Of a stretch of 64,000 nt of DNA, positions 39,581-48,161 are shown piece by piece. A program made the position numbers and the translations under genes. The notes below the pieces were generated by a model, which was given only the letters and a program-made list of their open reading frames with translations, was not told where the DNA came from and made no database searches. Numbering within the stretch: the first letter of the stretch is position 1; each line of letters opens with the position of its first letter. Location: NCBI GenBank assembly GCA_963791575.1, contig CAWBSY010000009.1, positions 1-64,000 of the forward strand. Direction: 5' to 3'. The stretch comes from JAOAPG01 sp963791575. GTDB taxonomy: Bacteria > Acidobacteriota > Terriglobia > Terriglobales > Acidobacteriaceae.

Positions 39581-42185
39581 ATGACCCTTACCGCCGGTAC
39601 CAATCTCGGCCCTTACAAAATCCAATCCGTCGTTGGTGCGGGTGGCATGGGAGAGGTCTACCGCGCGCACGATTCCCGATTCGATCGTACGGTGGCAATC
39701 AAAGTCCTTCCCGCATCCTTCTCGGCGGATCGCGACCGCCTGCAACGTTTCGCGCAAGAAGCACGCGCCGCCGCTGCGCTGAACCATCCCAACATTCTTT
39801 CGATCTTCGATATCGGCGATCAGCAAGGTGCGCCCTACGTCGTCTCCGAGTTGCTGGAAGGCGAAACCCTGCGCGACCGGCTGAGAACCGGAGCTCTCTC
39901 CAGCCGCAAAGCAATCGACTACGCATTGCAGATAGCGAGAGGCCTGGCGGCGGCGCATGAAAAAGGCATCGTCCATCGCGACTTAAAGCCAGAAAACCTG
40001 TTCCTCACCACTGATGGTCGCGTGAAGATTCTCGATTTCGGCCTGGCCAAGCTGATTGGCCCGGAAAACCAATCCTCGGGCGAAGATTCCCCCACCATCC
40101 AGGGTCTAACCGAACCCGGACTGATTATGGGCACCGCCGGCTACATGTCTCCCGAGCAAGTGCGGGGAAAGCCAGCCGACCACCGCTCCGACATCTTCGC
40201 CTTCGGCGCAATTTTCCACGAAATGATCTCCGGCAAACGCGCATTCCATGGCGACACCGCCGCCGACACCATGAGCGCGATCCTGAAAGAAGAGCCGCCC
40301 GATCTTTCCGAAACCGGACGCCCTGTCCCACCCGGGCTCGAAAGAATCGTGCGGCATTGCCTGGAGAAGAATCCTGCGGAGCGTTTCCATTCCGCCCGCG
40401 ACTTGGCATTCGCGCTGGAAGCCCTCACCGAAATTTCCGCCACCAGCAAATCCGGCGCGCCAACACGCGATGCAGCGAAACCAGCAGCGCGAAGCTCGCG
40501 TCGCAAGTCTGATCATTGCCAGCGTCGCCATCGTCGCACTCGTCGCAATGACTGGCTCTCGGTTGGTGGCTGGGCAAACGCAGCGCCGTCGCGCCTCCCG
40601 CCGAGTATCAGCAGATCACCTTCCGCACCGGTTCCATCGGAAAAGCCCGCTTCACTCCCGACGGCAGCGTCGTTTACGACGCATCGTGGGAAGGCGGCGA
40701 CCAGCAAATTTATATGTCCCGCACCGACGACACTGGCTCGCGCGAACTGGGTTTAAAGAATGCCGAATCCTGCTTTCGATCTCGAAGAATGGAGAACTGG
40801 CAATCCGGCTCAACACCATATTTTTCAGCGGTTACGCACAGGTAGGAACGCTCGCTCGCGTCCCCTTGAGCGGAGGTACACCGAGAGAGGTATTGGACAA
40901 TGTGCAGGATGCTGAATGGGCGGCCGACGGCGAAAACATGGCCATCGTCCGCTATGTCCCAGAGAACAATCATTGGCATTTGGAATATCCGGTCGGCGAA
41001 GTCTTGCTCGACAGCATCAACTGGATCGGTGAGCCCAGGATTTCTCCAGACGGCAAATGGGTGGCATTTGCCGACCACGAAAACACCGGGGGCGACGACG
41101 AAGGTACAGTGGCGGTAATCGGGGCCGACGGACGCGAAAAGAAACTTTCATCAGGCTGGAGTCTCCATACAAGGAATTCTCTGGTCACCAGCCGGCAATG
41201 AAATCTGGTTCACTGCTTCCGATAGCGGCAGCGCCGACAATCTTCGCGGAGTCACTCTGGCCGGCAAAGCTGCGAACCATCATCAACGTGCCTGGCGGCA
41301 TGTGGCTGGAAGACATTCGCAACGGCGTGGCGTTGACCGTGACTCAGCGCCATACTCAGGGAATCCGCGGCATCCCGCCCGGTGGGAAGGAAGAGCATGA
41401 ACTGGGATGGTTCGGATGGTCGTATTTTAGAGACATCAGCCGCGATGGCAAGAAAGTTCTGTTCGAGGAACAAGCCGATGGCGGCGGACCGAACTACACC
41501 AGTATTTCTGCGCGATACCGACGGGTCGCCTCCGGTGCGCATCGGCGAAGGCGAAGGCCGGGCGATTTCACCCGACAACAAATGGGTGATCACGAAACCC
41601 ACATAAGGGCGGACAGCTAAGCGTGGTCCCCACCGGTGCGGGTGAGGCCCGCGCAGTTGACTCATGACAACATTAGCTATGGCAGCGGTTCGCTACCTGC
41701 CGGATGGCAAACAGTTACTTGCTAGCGGGATCGAGGCCGGCCACGGAAGGCGCGATTATCTGATCGATTTGAGTAACGGCAATCCAAACCCATTACTCCC
41801 GAAGGCATTGCCGGGACCGTTCTATCGCCCGATGGCCGCAGTGTAGTAGTGGCTGGGCCGGACGGGAATTTGGGCATTTGGCCGATGGATGGAAGCGGGC
41901 TGCGTCCAATCCCAGGACTTCGATTCGAAGTACGTTGTGTCACGGATGGACGCCGGATGGCGCCTCGCTATACGCGTTCTCCAGCCAGCAGCATCGGGGC
42001 GCCGCGAAATTTTCCGGGTGAATCAGTGACCAGGCAAGATGGAATTCTGGAAGACTTTCGGAGCGGAGCTGGCATGCAACCGGCGCAGGCTCTGGCGTGC
42101 TGCGCTTCTCCAGCGACGGAACCGCTATGTTTACGCCTATATTCAAGTACTGTCGCAAGCCTACGTAGTCAAAGGCCTGAAGTAG
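39581..42185 (+). CDS. Ser/Thr protein kinase with PD40-like propeller (many frameshifts, possibly pseudogene)
   Basis: The first 310 residues are an intact PknB-like kinase: GAGGMGEVYRA, VAIKVLP, IVHRDLKPENLF, KILDFGLAKL, GTAGYMSPEQVRGKPADHRS. The membrane helix (SLIIASVAIVALVAM) and propeller blades (KARFTPDGSVVYDASWEGGD, RISPDGKWVAFADHENTGGD, FRDISRDGKKVLFEEQADGG) are spread over all three frames. Shifts lie near 40500, 40590, 40770, 41165, 41500, 41620, 41680, 41800 and beyond. The last sensible stretch, YVYAYIQVLSQAYVVKGLK, ends at 42185. Layout is that of the kinase at 31461. With about nine or more shifts this is either badly assembled or a decaying gene. Confidence 0.7.
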
Positions 42186-42511
42186 CAGCTCGCCTGAATC
42201 ACGCAGGGACAGCCGCCCTCGGCTGTCTGCCCGTCGCCTTGGATCGCGTGGCGCGAACACTCCTGCCCGCGTACTCCGCCATTTGTTAATCACGGGGAAC
42301 ACGGGCGAGCATGAACGAGCGGCTGTATATTTCTCTGTGGTCTCAGTGACCCCTGTGGTTAATGGTGTGACAACTCCACTCGCCCCATGCTGTTTTGTTT
42401 CCGAGATCTCCTGATGACATAGAGATGGGCGTCTCGTCCGCAACACTCGCGTGGGCGACAGCCGCCTCAGCTCCACCCCTCAGAGCTGTTCCGTGTTCTA
42501 CAATCCCATCG
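42186..42511. repeat. Intergenic block of decayed palindromic elements (A8, B5)
   Basis: A8 (42200-42231) reads CACGCAGGGACAGCCGCCCT then CGGCTGTC. B5 (42418-42455) is a worn family B copy (GATGGGCGTCTCGTCCGC) followed by a worn family A piece (GGGCGACAGCCGCCTCAGCT). Between them lies an ACCACAGGG/CTCTGTGGT-type fragment at 42331-42366. No gene is seen. Confidence 0.6.
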
Positions 42512-43237
42512 ATGAACCGTGCGCGTATCGCCGAGCTGCTGCAGCCCTTTCTTGGCCCACTGCCATTGGTTGCTGAAGCCGCTGCTCTGAGCGAATCTCA
42601 ACTAAATAATATATCGATGTACATCGATATACTGTTGCGCTGGAATGCGCGCATGAATCTCACAGCCGTGCGCGACGAAGAAAGTATCGTGACACGACAT
42701 TTCGGTGAATCGCTCTTCGCCGCCCGCCATCTCTTTCCCGCTCTCTCTCCGCAAACAAATCACGTAGGGACAGCCGCCCCCGGCTGTCCGGTCGAGCAAA
42801 GCTCGACTCCTTCTCACCAGCGCCCGACTCATGTCATCGACATTGGATCCGGCGCCGGCTTCCCAGGATTGCCGATTAAATTGTGGGCGCCTCAAATCCA
42901 TCTCACACTGATCGAATCGAATCACAAGAAGGCAACGTTCCTGCGGGAGGTGATTCGTAAACTCGAATTGACTCGGGCAGATGTCTTTGCCGGTCGTGCG
43001 CAAGACTTCAAACAGCAAGGCGAAGTTGCAACTCTCCGAGCGGTAGAGCGCTTTGAAGAGACTCTACCTGTTGCGGCCAAGTTGGTCGCGCCGGATGGAA
43101 GGGTCGCGCTGTTGATAGGAGAGCAGCAGGCTAAGCGGGCGACTGAACTTGTCCCAGAGTTCCAATGGGAAACTCCTATCTGCATTCCAGAATCATTAAA
43201 CCGGGTGCTGCTGCTAGGAACGAACCTACAAACCTAG
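42512..43237 (+). CDS. rsmG: 16S rRNA (guanine-N7)-methyltransferase RsmG (GidB), with in-frame palindromic insertion
   Basis: RsmG methylates G527 of 16S rRNA with SAM. LLRWNARMNLTAVRDEESIV and RHFGESLFAARHLFP are family hallmarks; the SAM motif is VIDIGSGAGFPGLPIKLW. Between LFPALS and HVIDIGSG lie about 27 residues that homologues lack or replace by a short linker; residues 85-99 (VGTAAPGCPVEQSST) are the translation of a family A element. I use ATG 42512. The total of 241 residues is slightly long. It lies upstream of the parS-like cluster and parAB, the usual rsmG-parA-parB order. Confidence 0.97.
   Translation: MNRARIAELLQPFLGPLPLVAEAAALSESQLNNISMYIDILLRWNARMNLTAVRDEESIVTRHFGESLFAARHLFPALSPQTNHVGTAAPGCPVEQSSTPSHQRPTHVIDIGSGAGFPGLPIKLWAPQIHLTLIESNHKKATFLREVIRKLELTRADVFAGRAQDFKQQGEVATLRAVERFEETLPVAAKLVAPDGRVALLIGEQQAKRATELVPEFQWETPICIPESLNRVLLLGTNLQT
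42610..42631. promoter_or_regulatory. 22-bp perfect palindrome inside rsmG
   Basis: Arms TATATCGATG and CATCGATATA around centre TA. A second copy with centre AT lies at 44704-44725. Here it codes for ISMYIDI in the N-terminal helix of RsmG without an insertion. Function is unknown; the form fits a dimer-binding operator. Confidence 0.6.
42761..42810 (+). repeat. Palindromic element A9, inside rsmG
   Basis: CACGTAGGGACAGCCGCCCC starts hairpin 1 (GGACAGCC/GGCTGTCC). Hairpin 2 is a perfect GTCGAGC-AAA-GCTCGAC. It is read in frame as VGTAAPGCPVEQSST, the same phase and orientation as A5 in selA. Confidence 0.92.
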
Positions 43238-43378
43238 GCCTCAAGGAAGTTAATAGGTGGGAAGAATTATCAATTTGCGAGCGTTAGTGTGAGCATATTG
43301 GCGAGACTGGGATGCAAAGTGGGAGAAAAGCCTGAGAGTCAGTATCTTGCAAGCCAAGTAGCCACTCTTTTCACGTGA

Positions 43379-43704
43379 TGTTCCCACGGGAACACTCAGT
43401 GCATCCGCCATATATCGCCAATCCAGCTTCCAGGAATTGGTTTAATGTTCCCGTGGGAACATTCGTCACAGCTTCTTCATTCAAATGTTCCCGCTGGAAC
43501 ACTCACACTTACGTTCTTTCGAAGAGTTTTGGCTTTGAACGGCAGGACTTCTATGAAGTGTTCCTACGGGAACATATCGGCTCTTTGAAACTAGACAACG
43601 CTAATGTTCCCACAGGAACACTCTTACTCCTTTCCCAATCTCCCTTATCCCAATGTTCCCGTTGGAACACTCCTGACTTTTCCACAGATGTTCCCACGGG
43701 AACA
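43379..43704. promoter_or_regulatory. Cluster of seven parS-like ParB sites with variable centre
   Basis: Seven 16-bp sites share invariant arms TGTTCC and GGAACA: 43379-43394 (centre CACG), 43446-43461 (CGTG), 43486-43501 (CGCT), 43559-43574 (TACG), 43605-43620 (CACA), 43654-43669 (CGTT), 43689-43704 (CACG). Canonical parS is TGTTTCACGTGAAACA, so the arms fit its C variant but the central ACGT is replaced in every copy. They fill the gene-free 549-bp gap rsmG-parA (43238-43786). A single DnaA-box-like TTTTCCACA is at 43678-43686. The sites probably load ParB. Confidence 0.85.
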
Positions 43705-43786
43705 CTCTCTTGCACTAAACTCTGGCATTGCTTTGCTTCTTCGTTCGCACTATTCTGGCTCCACTCTCGGTTCTCTCAAAAACTCA

Positions 43787-44703
43787 ATGGGACGCGTAAT
43801 CGCTGTTGCCAACCAGAAGGGCGGCGTCGGTAAGACCACGACCGCTATCAATTTAGCCTCATCTTTTGCCGCCGCAGAGGTCAATACTCTGCTGGTGGAC
43901 TGTGATCCTCAATCAAACGCTACCAGCGGACTTGGCCTGGCCAAGGATCCTGATCGGATTAGCTCCTACCATTTACTTATGGCTGAGGCTAAGGCTGAAG
44001 ACGCTCTGCAAAAAACAGAGCTCGATCAGCTTTGGATTATTCCAGCGCATAAGAATTTAATAGGCGCAAATATCGAGCTGGTCGATGGTGAGCGCAGGGA
44101 ATTCCGATCTCAAGGATGCGCTCGCGCCTCTTGCGCGAACGTTTTCAGTACATCGTGATCGACTGTCCGCCTGCTCTTGACCTGCTCACACTTAATTCGC
44201 TCGTTGCCGCTGATGCTGTTTTGATTCCGATGCAGGCCGAGTACTTTGCTCTTGAGGGTGTATCGGAGCTGCTCGATACGGTTGAGCGCATACGTTCCAG
44301 CCTCAACCCGGAGCTGGCGATTGAAGGTGTGGTCCTCACTATGTACGACGACCGCACTAATCTCGCGCTCCAGGTTACGGCTGAGCTTGACCGCTACTTT
44401 GGGGACAAGCTTTGCAAGACCACCATCCCTCGCAACGTTCGTCTCGCCGAGGCTCCCAGCCATGGCAAGCCGGCTCTGCTTTATGACGTGCGATCGCGCG
44501 GGGCGGAGAGTTACATTCAGCTCGCAAAAGAATTGATCGAGCGGGATATGCCGGGCGTGATTCAGTTGAAAGGGAAGAGTGAGGAAGCGGAAGCTTCGAC
44601 CGAAGAGCAAGCAATGGAAGAGAAGCAGGTGGTCAATGCGCCGCGCTGGAAGCGGTGGAAAGAGCGGAATAAATTGACGACCATCAATATATCGGGAAGG
44701 TAG
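43787..44703 (+). CDS. parA: Chromosome partitioning ATPase ParA/Soj (two frameshifts)
   Basis: ParA is the Walker-type ATPase that, with ParB-parS, segregates origins. It starts at ATG 43787 (MGRVIAVANQ) with the deviant Walker A KGGVGKTTT at residues 11-19. LLVDCDPQSNATSGLGL and YIVIDCPPALDLLTLNSLVA follow. Between DGERREFR and RERFQYIV the frame moves twice: extra bases near 44111 and 44129, after whose removal LKDALAPL reads through. Without correction the protein would be cut at about 124 residues. As parA is a core gene and the downstream half is perfectly conserved, consensus error is likely. The C-terminus has an extra charged tail of about 40 residues. Confidence 0.93.
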
Positions 44704-44725
44704 TATATCGATGATCATCGATATA
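44704..44725. promoter_or_regulatory. 22-bp perfect palindrome directly after parA stop
   Basis: Arms TATATCGATG and CATCGATATA around centre AT. It begins at the base after the parA TAG and lies 115 bases upstream of parB. The same arms occur at 42610-42631 in rsmG. It could be an operator controlling parB or a chromosome-organising site. Confidence 0.65.
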
Positions 44726-44750
44726 TGTTCGGAGCATGGTTAAGGTAGGG

Positions 44751-44812
44751 GTCCTTCGACGCGAGATTCGTTCGCTTGCGAACGAATCTCTTGCTCAGGA
44801 TGACAGTGTTTT
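44751..44812. repeat. Perfect 13-bp inverted repeat element between parA and parB (type D)
   Basis: GAGATTCGTTCGC-TT-GCGAACGAATCTC (44763-44790) lies inside a frame of GTCCTTCGACGC and TTGCTCAGGATGACAG. Similar TCCTTCGAC...CTCAGGATGACA repeats are, to my memory, common in acidobacterial draft genomes. There is no T-run after the hairpin, so termination is unlikely. Confidence 0.75.
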
Positions 44813-44839
44813 CAGGATGACGGTAATTGGGGAGAGACG

Positions 44840-45907
44840 ATGACGACAATAGTTGAGAAGACGGCTGCAGCCAGTATGAGCGCGACAGAGAAGCCGGCTG
44901 ACAAGATGCCTGATAAACCGCTCGACAAGCGACGGGCTCTGGGGCGGGGGCTCGACTCGCTGCTTCCGAGCGGGCCTCGAGTGGTGCCGAGTCCTCCGTC
45001 TTCTGTAAACACGGCCGCCACGGCTAACGGGAACGCGGGCGAGGCGCCTGCGCCACATGAAGGAACTCTGATCGGTGACATTCAGGCGCAGGCTGCGGCA
45101 CGCGGTGATTCTGTGCTTCAGATTCCACTCGCGGACATCGATGACAATCCGCACCAGACTCGTATTGAGTTCGACAAAGAAGCTTTAGAAGAGCTGGCCG
45201 AGTCGATTCGCGTCAGCGGACTGATTCAGCCTATCGTCGTGCGTCCGGGAAAAGACGGGCGCTACATTCTTGTTCTCGGCGAACGGCGCTGCCGGGCTTC
45301 GAAGCTGGCGGGCAAGACAACCATCCCGGCGATCCTGCGCAAGGTTTCAGAGCAACAAGCCGCCGAGATGACGGTGATCGAGAACCTGCAACGGCAGGAC
45401 CTGAATTGCATGGAACAAGCTGCGGCGTTCGCCAAACTGAGCCAGGGATTCAACATGACCCAGGAGCAGATTGGCAAGCGCGTGGGGATTTCGCGCGAGT
45501 CGGTCTCGAATTACATGCGGCTGCTCAAGCTGCCGGGCCAGGTGATGCAGTATTTATATGACGGGAAATTAGGTTTCAGCGAGGCGCGGTCGCTGCTGAG
45601 AATCACGGATGTGGATCTGCTGGAAAAGACGGCGGATAAAGCGGTGCGCGAGAACATGTCCTTTATTCAACTCGATGATCTGGTCGACAAGATCACGATC
45701 AAGCTTTACGAGCTGCCGCAGGAGAAGCAATCGCACGGCGCGCGGTGGGTAGATCCCAATGTGCGCGCGCAGCAAGCGCAATTGGAACGAACGCTGGGAG
45801 TAAGAGTGCGCATTTCGGATCGCAAAGGAAAAGGGAAGATTGTGATCGAGTACGCGACCGTGGATGATTATCAACGCGTTGTCGGAATGTTGAAGGGGAA
45901 AGGCTAG
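44840..45907 (+). CDS. parB: Chromosome partitioning protein ParB/Spo0J
   Basis: ParB is a CTP-dependent DNA clamp that loads at parS and spreads. After a Pro/Ala-rich N-terminus with the ParA-stimulating patch RRALGRGLDSLLPS come the CTP-binding domain (IPLADIDDNPHQTRIEFDKE, then the GERRxRA motif in LGERRCRASKLAG) and the helix-turn-helix TQEQIGKRVGISRESVSNYM. The C-terminal dimerisation region is LERTLGVRVRISDRKGKGKI. Length 355, intact. Its parS-contacting helix would be worth comparing with canonical ParB, because the local sites have altered centres. Confidence 0.98.
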   Translation: MTTIVEKTAAASMSATEKPADKMPDKPLDKRRALGRGLDSLLPSGPRVVPSPPSSVNTAATANGNAGEAPAPHEGTLIGDIQAQAAARGDSVLQIPLADIDDNPHQTRIEFDKEALEELAESIRVSGLIQPIVVRPGKDGRYILVLGERRCRASKLAGKTTIPAILRKVSEQQAAEMTVIENLQRQDLNCMEQAAAFAKLSQGFNMTQEQIGKRVGISRESVSNYMRLLKLPGQVMQYLYDGKLGFSEARSLLRITDVDLLEKTADKAVRENMSFIQLDDLVDKITIKLYELPQEKQSHGARWVDPNVRAQQAQLERTLGVRVRISDRKGKGKIVIEYATVDDYQRVVGMLKGKG

Positions 45908-45926
45908 CAGCGGGTTTCAGTTTCAG

Positions 45927-46886
45927 ATGCGGCCTGTCTTCGAATGGAACCTCGGCTCACGCTCTCTTCAACTCGGCAAGCGCACGCTCATTATGGGCGT
46001 GGTGAATGTCACTCCTGATTCTTTTTCCGATGGTGGGCAGCACTTTGATCAGACTCTGATCCTTCTGAAGCGGTGGAGTTCGCGTTAAAGCTCCTAGACC
46101 GACGGCGCGGACATCATTGATATAGGCGGAGAATCAACCCGTCCCGGAGCAAAGATTTCGCCACCGGCTGCCGGTCCTGCGGAAGCCTCAGCAGCAAAGC
46201 AATCCAATGCCGCCCCTGTTTCAGGACAGGCTTCAGAATCAGAGCAAGTCTCAGAAGAAGAGGAGTTGAAGCGCGTTCTTCCCGTCATCACTGCGCTCAA
46301 ACAAAAACGGCCGGACGCGATCATCTCCATCGATACGTACAAATCTGTAGTTGCAAAAGCAGCCGTACAGGCAGGCGCCGAGATCGTGAATGACGTGAGC
46401 GGATTTCTCTGGGATCCGCGGATGGTGAAGACACTCGCATCTTTGAAGTGCGGGGCTGTGCTGATGCATACACGCGGGCGACCCGATGAGTGGCATAGTC
46501 AGCCGCCAGCCTCGGATATCGTCCTTCAAGTGAAAAGGGAATTAAGAGACCGCGTCGATACGGCTCTGATGGCGGGAGTAAAACGGGATCGCATCGTGCT
46601 CGATCCTGGTTTCGGTTTCGGCAAGAAGCTGGAAGAAAATTATCCTCTGCTGAAACGCTTCGAAGAATTCCATCAGCTGCGCTATCCGCTGCTGGTAGGA
46701 GTTTCGAGGAAAGGATTTATCGGCAGAGCACTGGCACGCGATGGCAAAGATGCGCCGCTGAATGAGCGTCTTTACGGAACTCTGGCTGCTGAAACAGCAG
46801 CAATTCTGAAAGGCGCGCAGATAATCCGAACTCACGATGTGAGGGCGTGTGCGGATGCGGTGAGGATTGGGGATGTTGTTGTGTGA
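45927..46886 (+). CDS. folP: Dihydropteroate synthase (two frameshifts, internal low-complexity insertion)
   Basis: FolP condenses para-aminobenzoate with dihydropterin pyrophosphate in folate synthesis. LIMGVVNVTPDSFSDGG and ADIIDIGGESTRPGA are diagnostic; IISIDTYKSVVAKAAVQAGA, NDVSGF and VLDPGFGFGKKLEENY follow. One base is apparently missing near 46051 and one extra near 46100; between them SEAVEFALKLLD reads in the middle frame. After STRPGA there are about 32 Ala/Ser/Glu-rich residues before VSEEEELKRVLPVI, where homologues have only a few. A CADD-type gene, possibly tied to PABA supply, is in the same window. It follows parB by 19 bases. Confidence 0.93.
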
Positions 46887-46942
46887 TGCGTCTGGAACTT
46901 GCTCAAGCGGAAACCAAACACTGGGAGAAACCAAATCTCTGA

Positions 46943-47170
46943 TTAAAACGAATGTGCTGCGAAATACATAACGACAGCAAACCCGACCACGGTGACGCAC
47001 GGTATGACAAGCCACCATTTGCTTCCTTGCTGCGCGGCAAGTAGACCGAGCACCACTGACACTCCGACAGAGGCAAAATTAATCGGTTGGCGCCAATCGG
47101 AGAATGGTGGAACAAAGATGCTTACGAGCAGAACTACGCTAACAATACCTAGCTTCCGTGATCGCGTCAT
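46943..47170 (-). CDS. Small membrane protein
   Basis: A 75-residue protein with hydrophobic segments LGIVSVVLLVSIFVPPFSDW, FASVGVSVVLGLLAA and WLVIPCVTVVGFAVVMYFAA. The ATG at 47170 has GAGG seven bases upstream (CTGAGGCAGC). It lies between folP (convergent) and dtd. No family is recognised. Confidence 0.6.
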   Translation of the reverse strand: MTRSRKLGIVSVVLLVSIFVPPFSDWRQPINFASVGVSVVLGLLAAQQGSKWWLVIPCVTVVGFAVVMYFAAHSF

Positions 47171-47268
47171 GCTGCCTCAGTCATTCTTGAACTTTCTTAA
47201 GAATGCATTCGTTAACCGCGTGAAGCGACAAACGAAAAACAGCCCACTACCCAATTCGTGAATCTCAC

Positions 47269-47718
47269 CTAAAACACCTTGCTCGAATCCAGCAGAATCG
47301 TTACTGGCCCTTCATTTACCAACTCCACTTTCATCATGGCTTGAAATTGTCCTGTCTCGCATTTCAATCCTGCCGATCTGATTCGGCCTACAAAGTATTC
47401 GTAGAGTTCACGAGCACGTTCCGGCGGCGCGGCATCGTCAAATGACGGACGCTTGCCTCGGCGCACATCTCCGTAGAGCGTGAATTGAGAGACGACCAGT
47501 ACTTCGCCGCGAATGTCCATGACGGAGAGGTTCATTTTTTCATTGGCGTCTTCGAAGATTCTTAGTCCCACGATCTTGTCGGCCAGGTAATCGGCGTCCG
47601 CTTCCGAGTCGGCTTTAGAAACGCCCAGAAAAACTAATAATCCGTTCGCGATTTGTCCAACGATTTCATTCGCAACCGCAACTTCGGCTTTACTGACACG
47701 TTGAATGACGGCACGCAT
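47269..47718 (-). CDS. dtd: D-aminoacyl-tRNA deacylase
   Basis: Dtd hydrolyses D-amino acids (and glycine) mischarged on tRNA. The two signature motifs are present: SQFTLYGDVRRGKRPSF (SQxTL) and NEGPVTILLDS (NxGPxT), which together form the cross-subunit active site with the Gly-cisPro pair. MRAVIQRVSKAEV is the normal start, and 149 residues is the usual length. The ATG overlaps the stop of the upstream SnoaL-like gene (TAATG), suggesting translational coupling. Confidence 0.98.
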   Translation of the reverse strand: MRAVIQRVSKAEVAVANEIVGQIANGLLVFLGVSKADSEADADYLADKIVGLRIFEDANEKMNLSVMDIRGEVLVVSQFTLYGDVRRGKRPSFDDAAPPERARELYEYFVGRIRSAGLKCETGQFQAMMKVELVNEGPVTILLDSSKVF

Positions 47719-48161
47719 TATTTTGAGGGCTCGCTCAACGAAGTTTCCTGTCCGGCGACGGACTGCCAGCGTCCATCGCGATATATAAATATGTCGGTGA
47801 AGCGAACTTTGGCAAGAGGGTTTCCTTTCGGATCGGTGACGGTGTTCAGTCCACGAACAAAGGCGAAGTCACCCTGGACATGAGGACTGATCTCGCTCAG
47901 CTGGTTATGCGAAGGTTTGCGCTGAGGCACGTGGGCCAGTGTTTCGCCGCGATTGTGCAGATCTCCGTGGATATCGGCGTCTTCAAATTCATCGGCCAGG
48001 ATGCAGGCTACGGCGTCTCCGTCGTTCACTTCTAGAGCCTTGGCCCAGGTGCGTTCAAGCTGCAACAATGCGCTGCCATCTTTCGGCTGGTCTTTCGGGC
48101 AATTGATGCCGAGAGCGAATGGGGCAAGGCTCAGAAGAAGAATCCAAAAAGCAAATTTCAT
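47718..48161 (-). CDS. Exported SnoaL/DUF4440-like protein
   Basis: A signal peptide (MKFAFWILLLSLAPFALG) is followed by a cystatin-like NTF2/SnoaL fold: LLQLERTWAKALEVNDGDAV, CILADEFEDADIHGD, FVRGLNTVTDPKGNPLAKVR and FTDIFIYRDGRWQSVAGQET. DUF4440 proteins are small-ligand-binding or isomerase-like, and no specific activity can be assigned. I chose ATG 48161 because the signal peptide starts there; the frame upstream is repeat DNA (element B6). Its stop overlaps the dtd start by two bases. Confidence 0.88.
   Translation of the reverse strand: MKFAFWILLLSLAPFALGINCPKDQPKDGSALLQLERTWAKALEVNDGDAVACILADEFEDADIHGDLHNRGETLAHVPQRKPSHNQLSEISPHVQGDFAFVRGLNTVTDPKGNPLAKVRFTDIFIYRDGRWQSVAGQETSLSEPSK

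Noticed and set aside
43375..43833. Long open frame across the parS-like cluster
   Set aside because: It is composed of the repeated 16-bp sites and low-similarity sequence, has no ribosome site and runs into parA in another frame. I treat it as non-coding.
44090..44135. Programmed ribosomal frameshift in parA
   Set aside because: No slippery heptamer or pseudoknot is evident, and two separate extra bases are needed. Many neighbouring genes show the same type of error.
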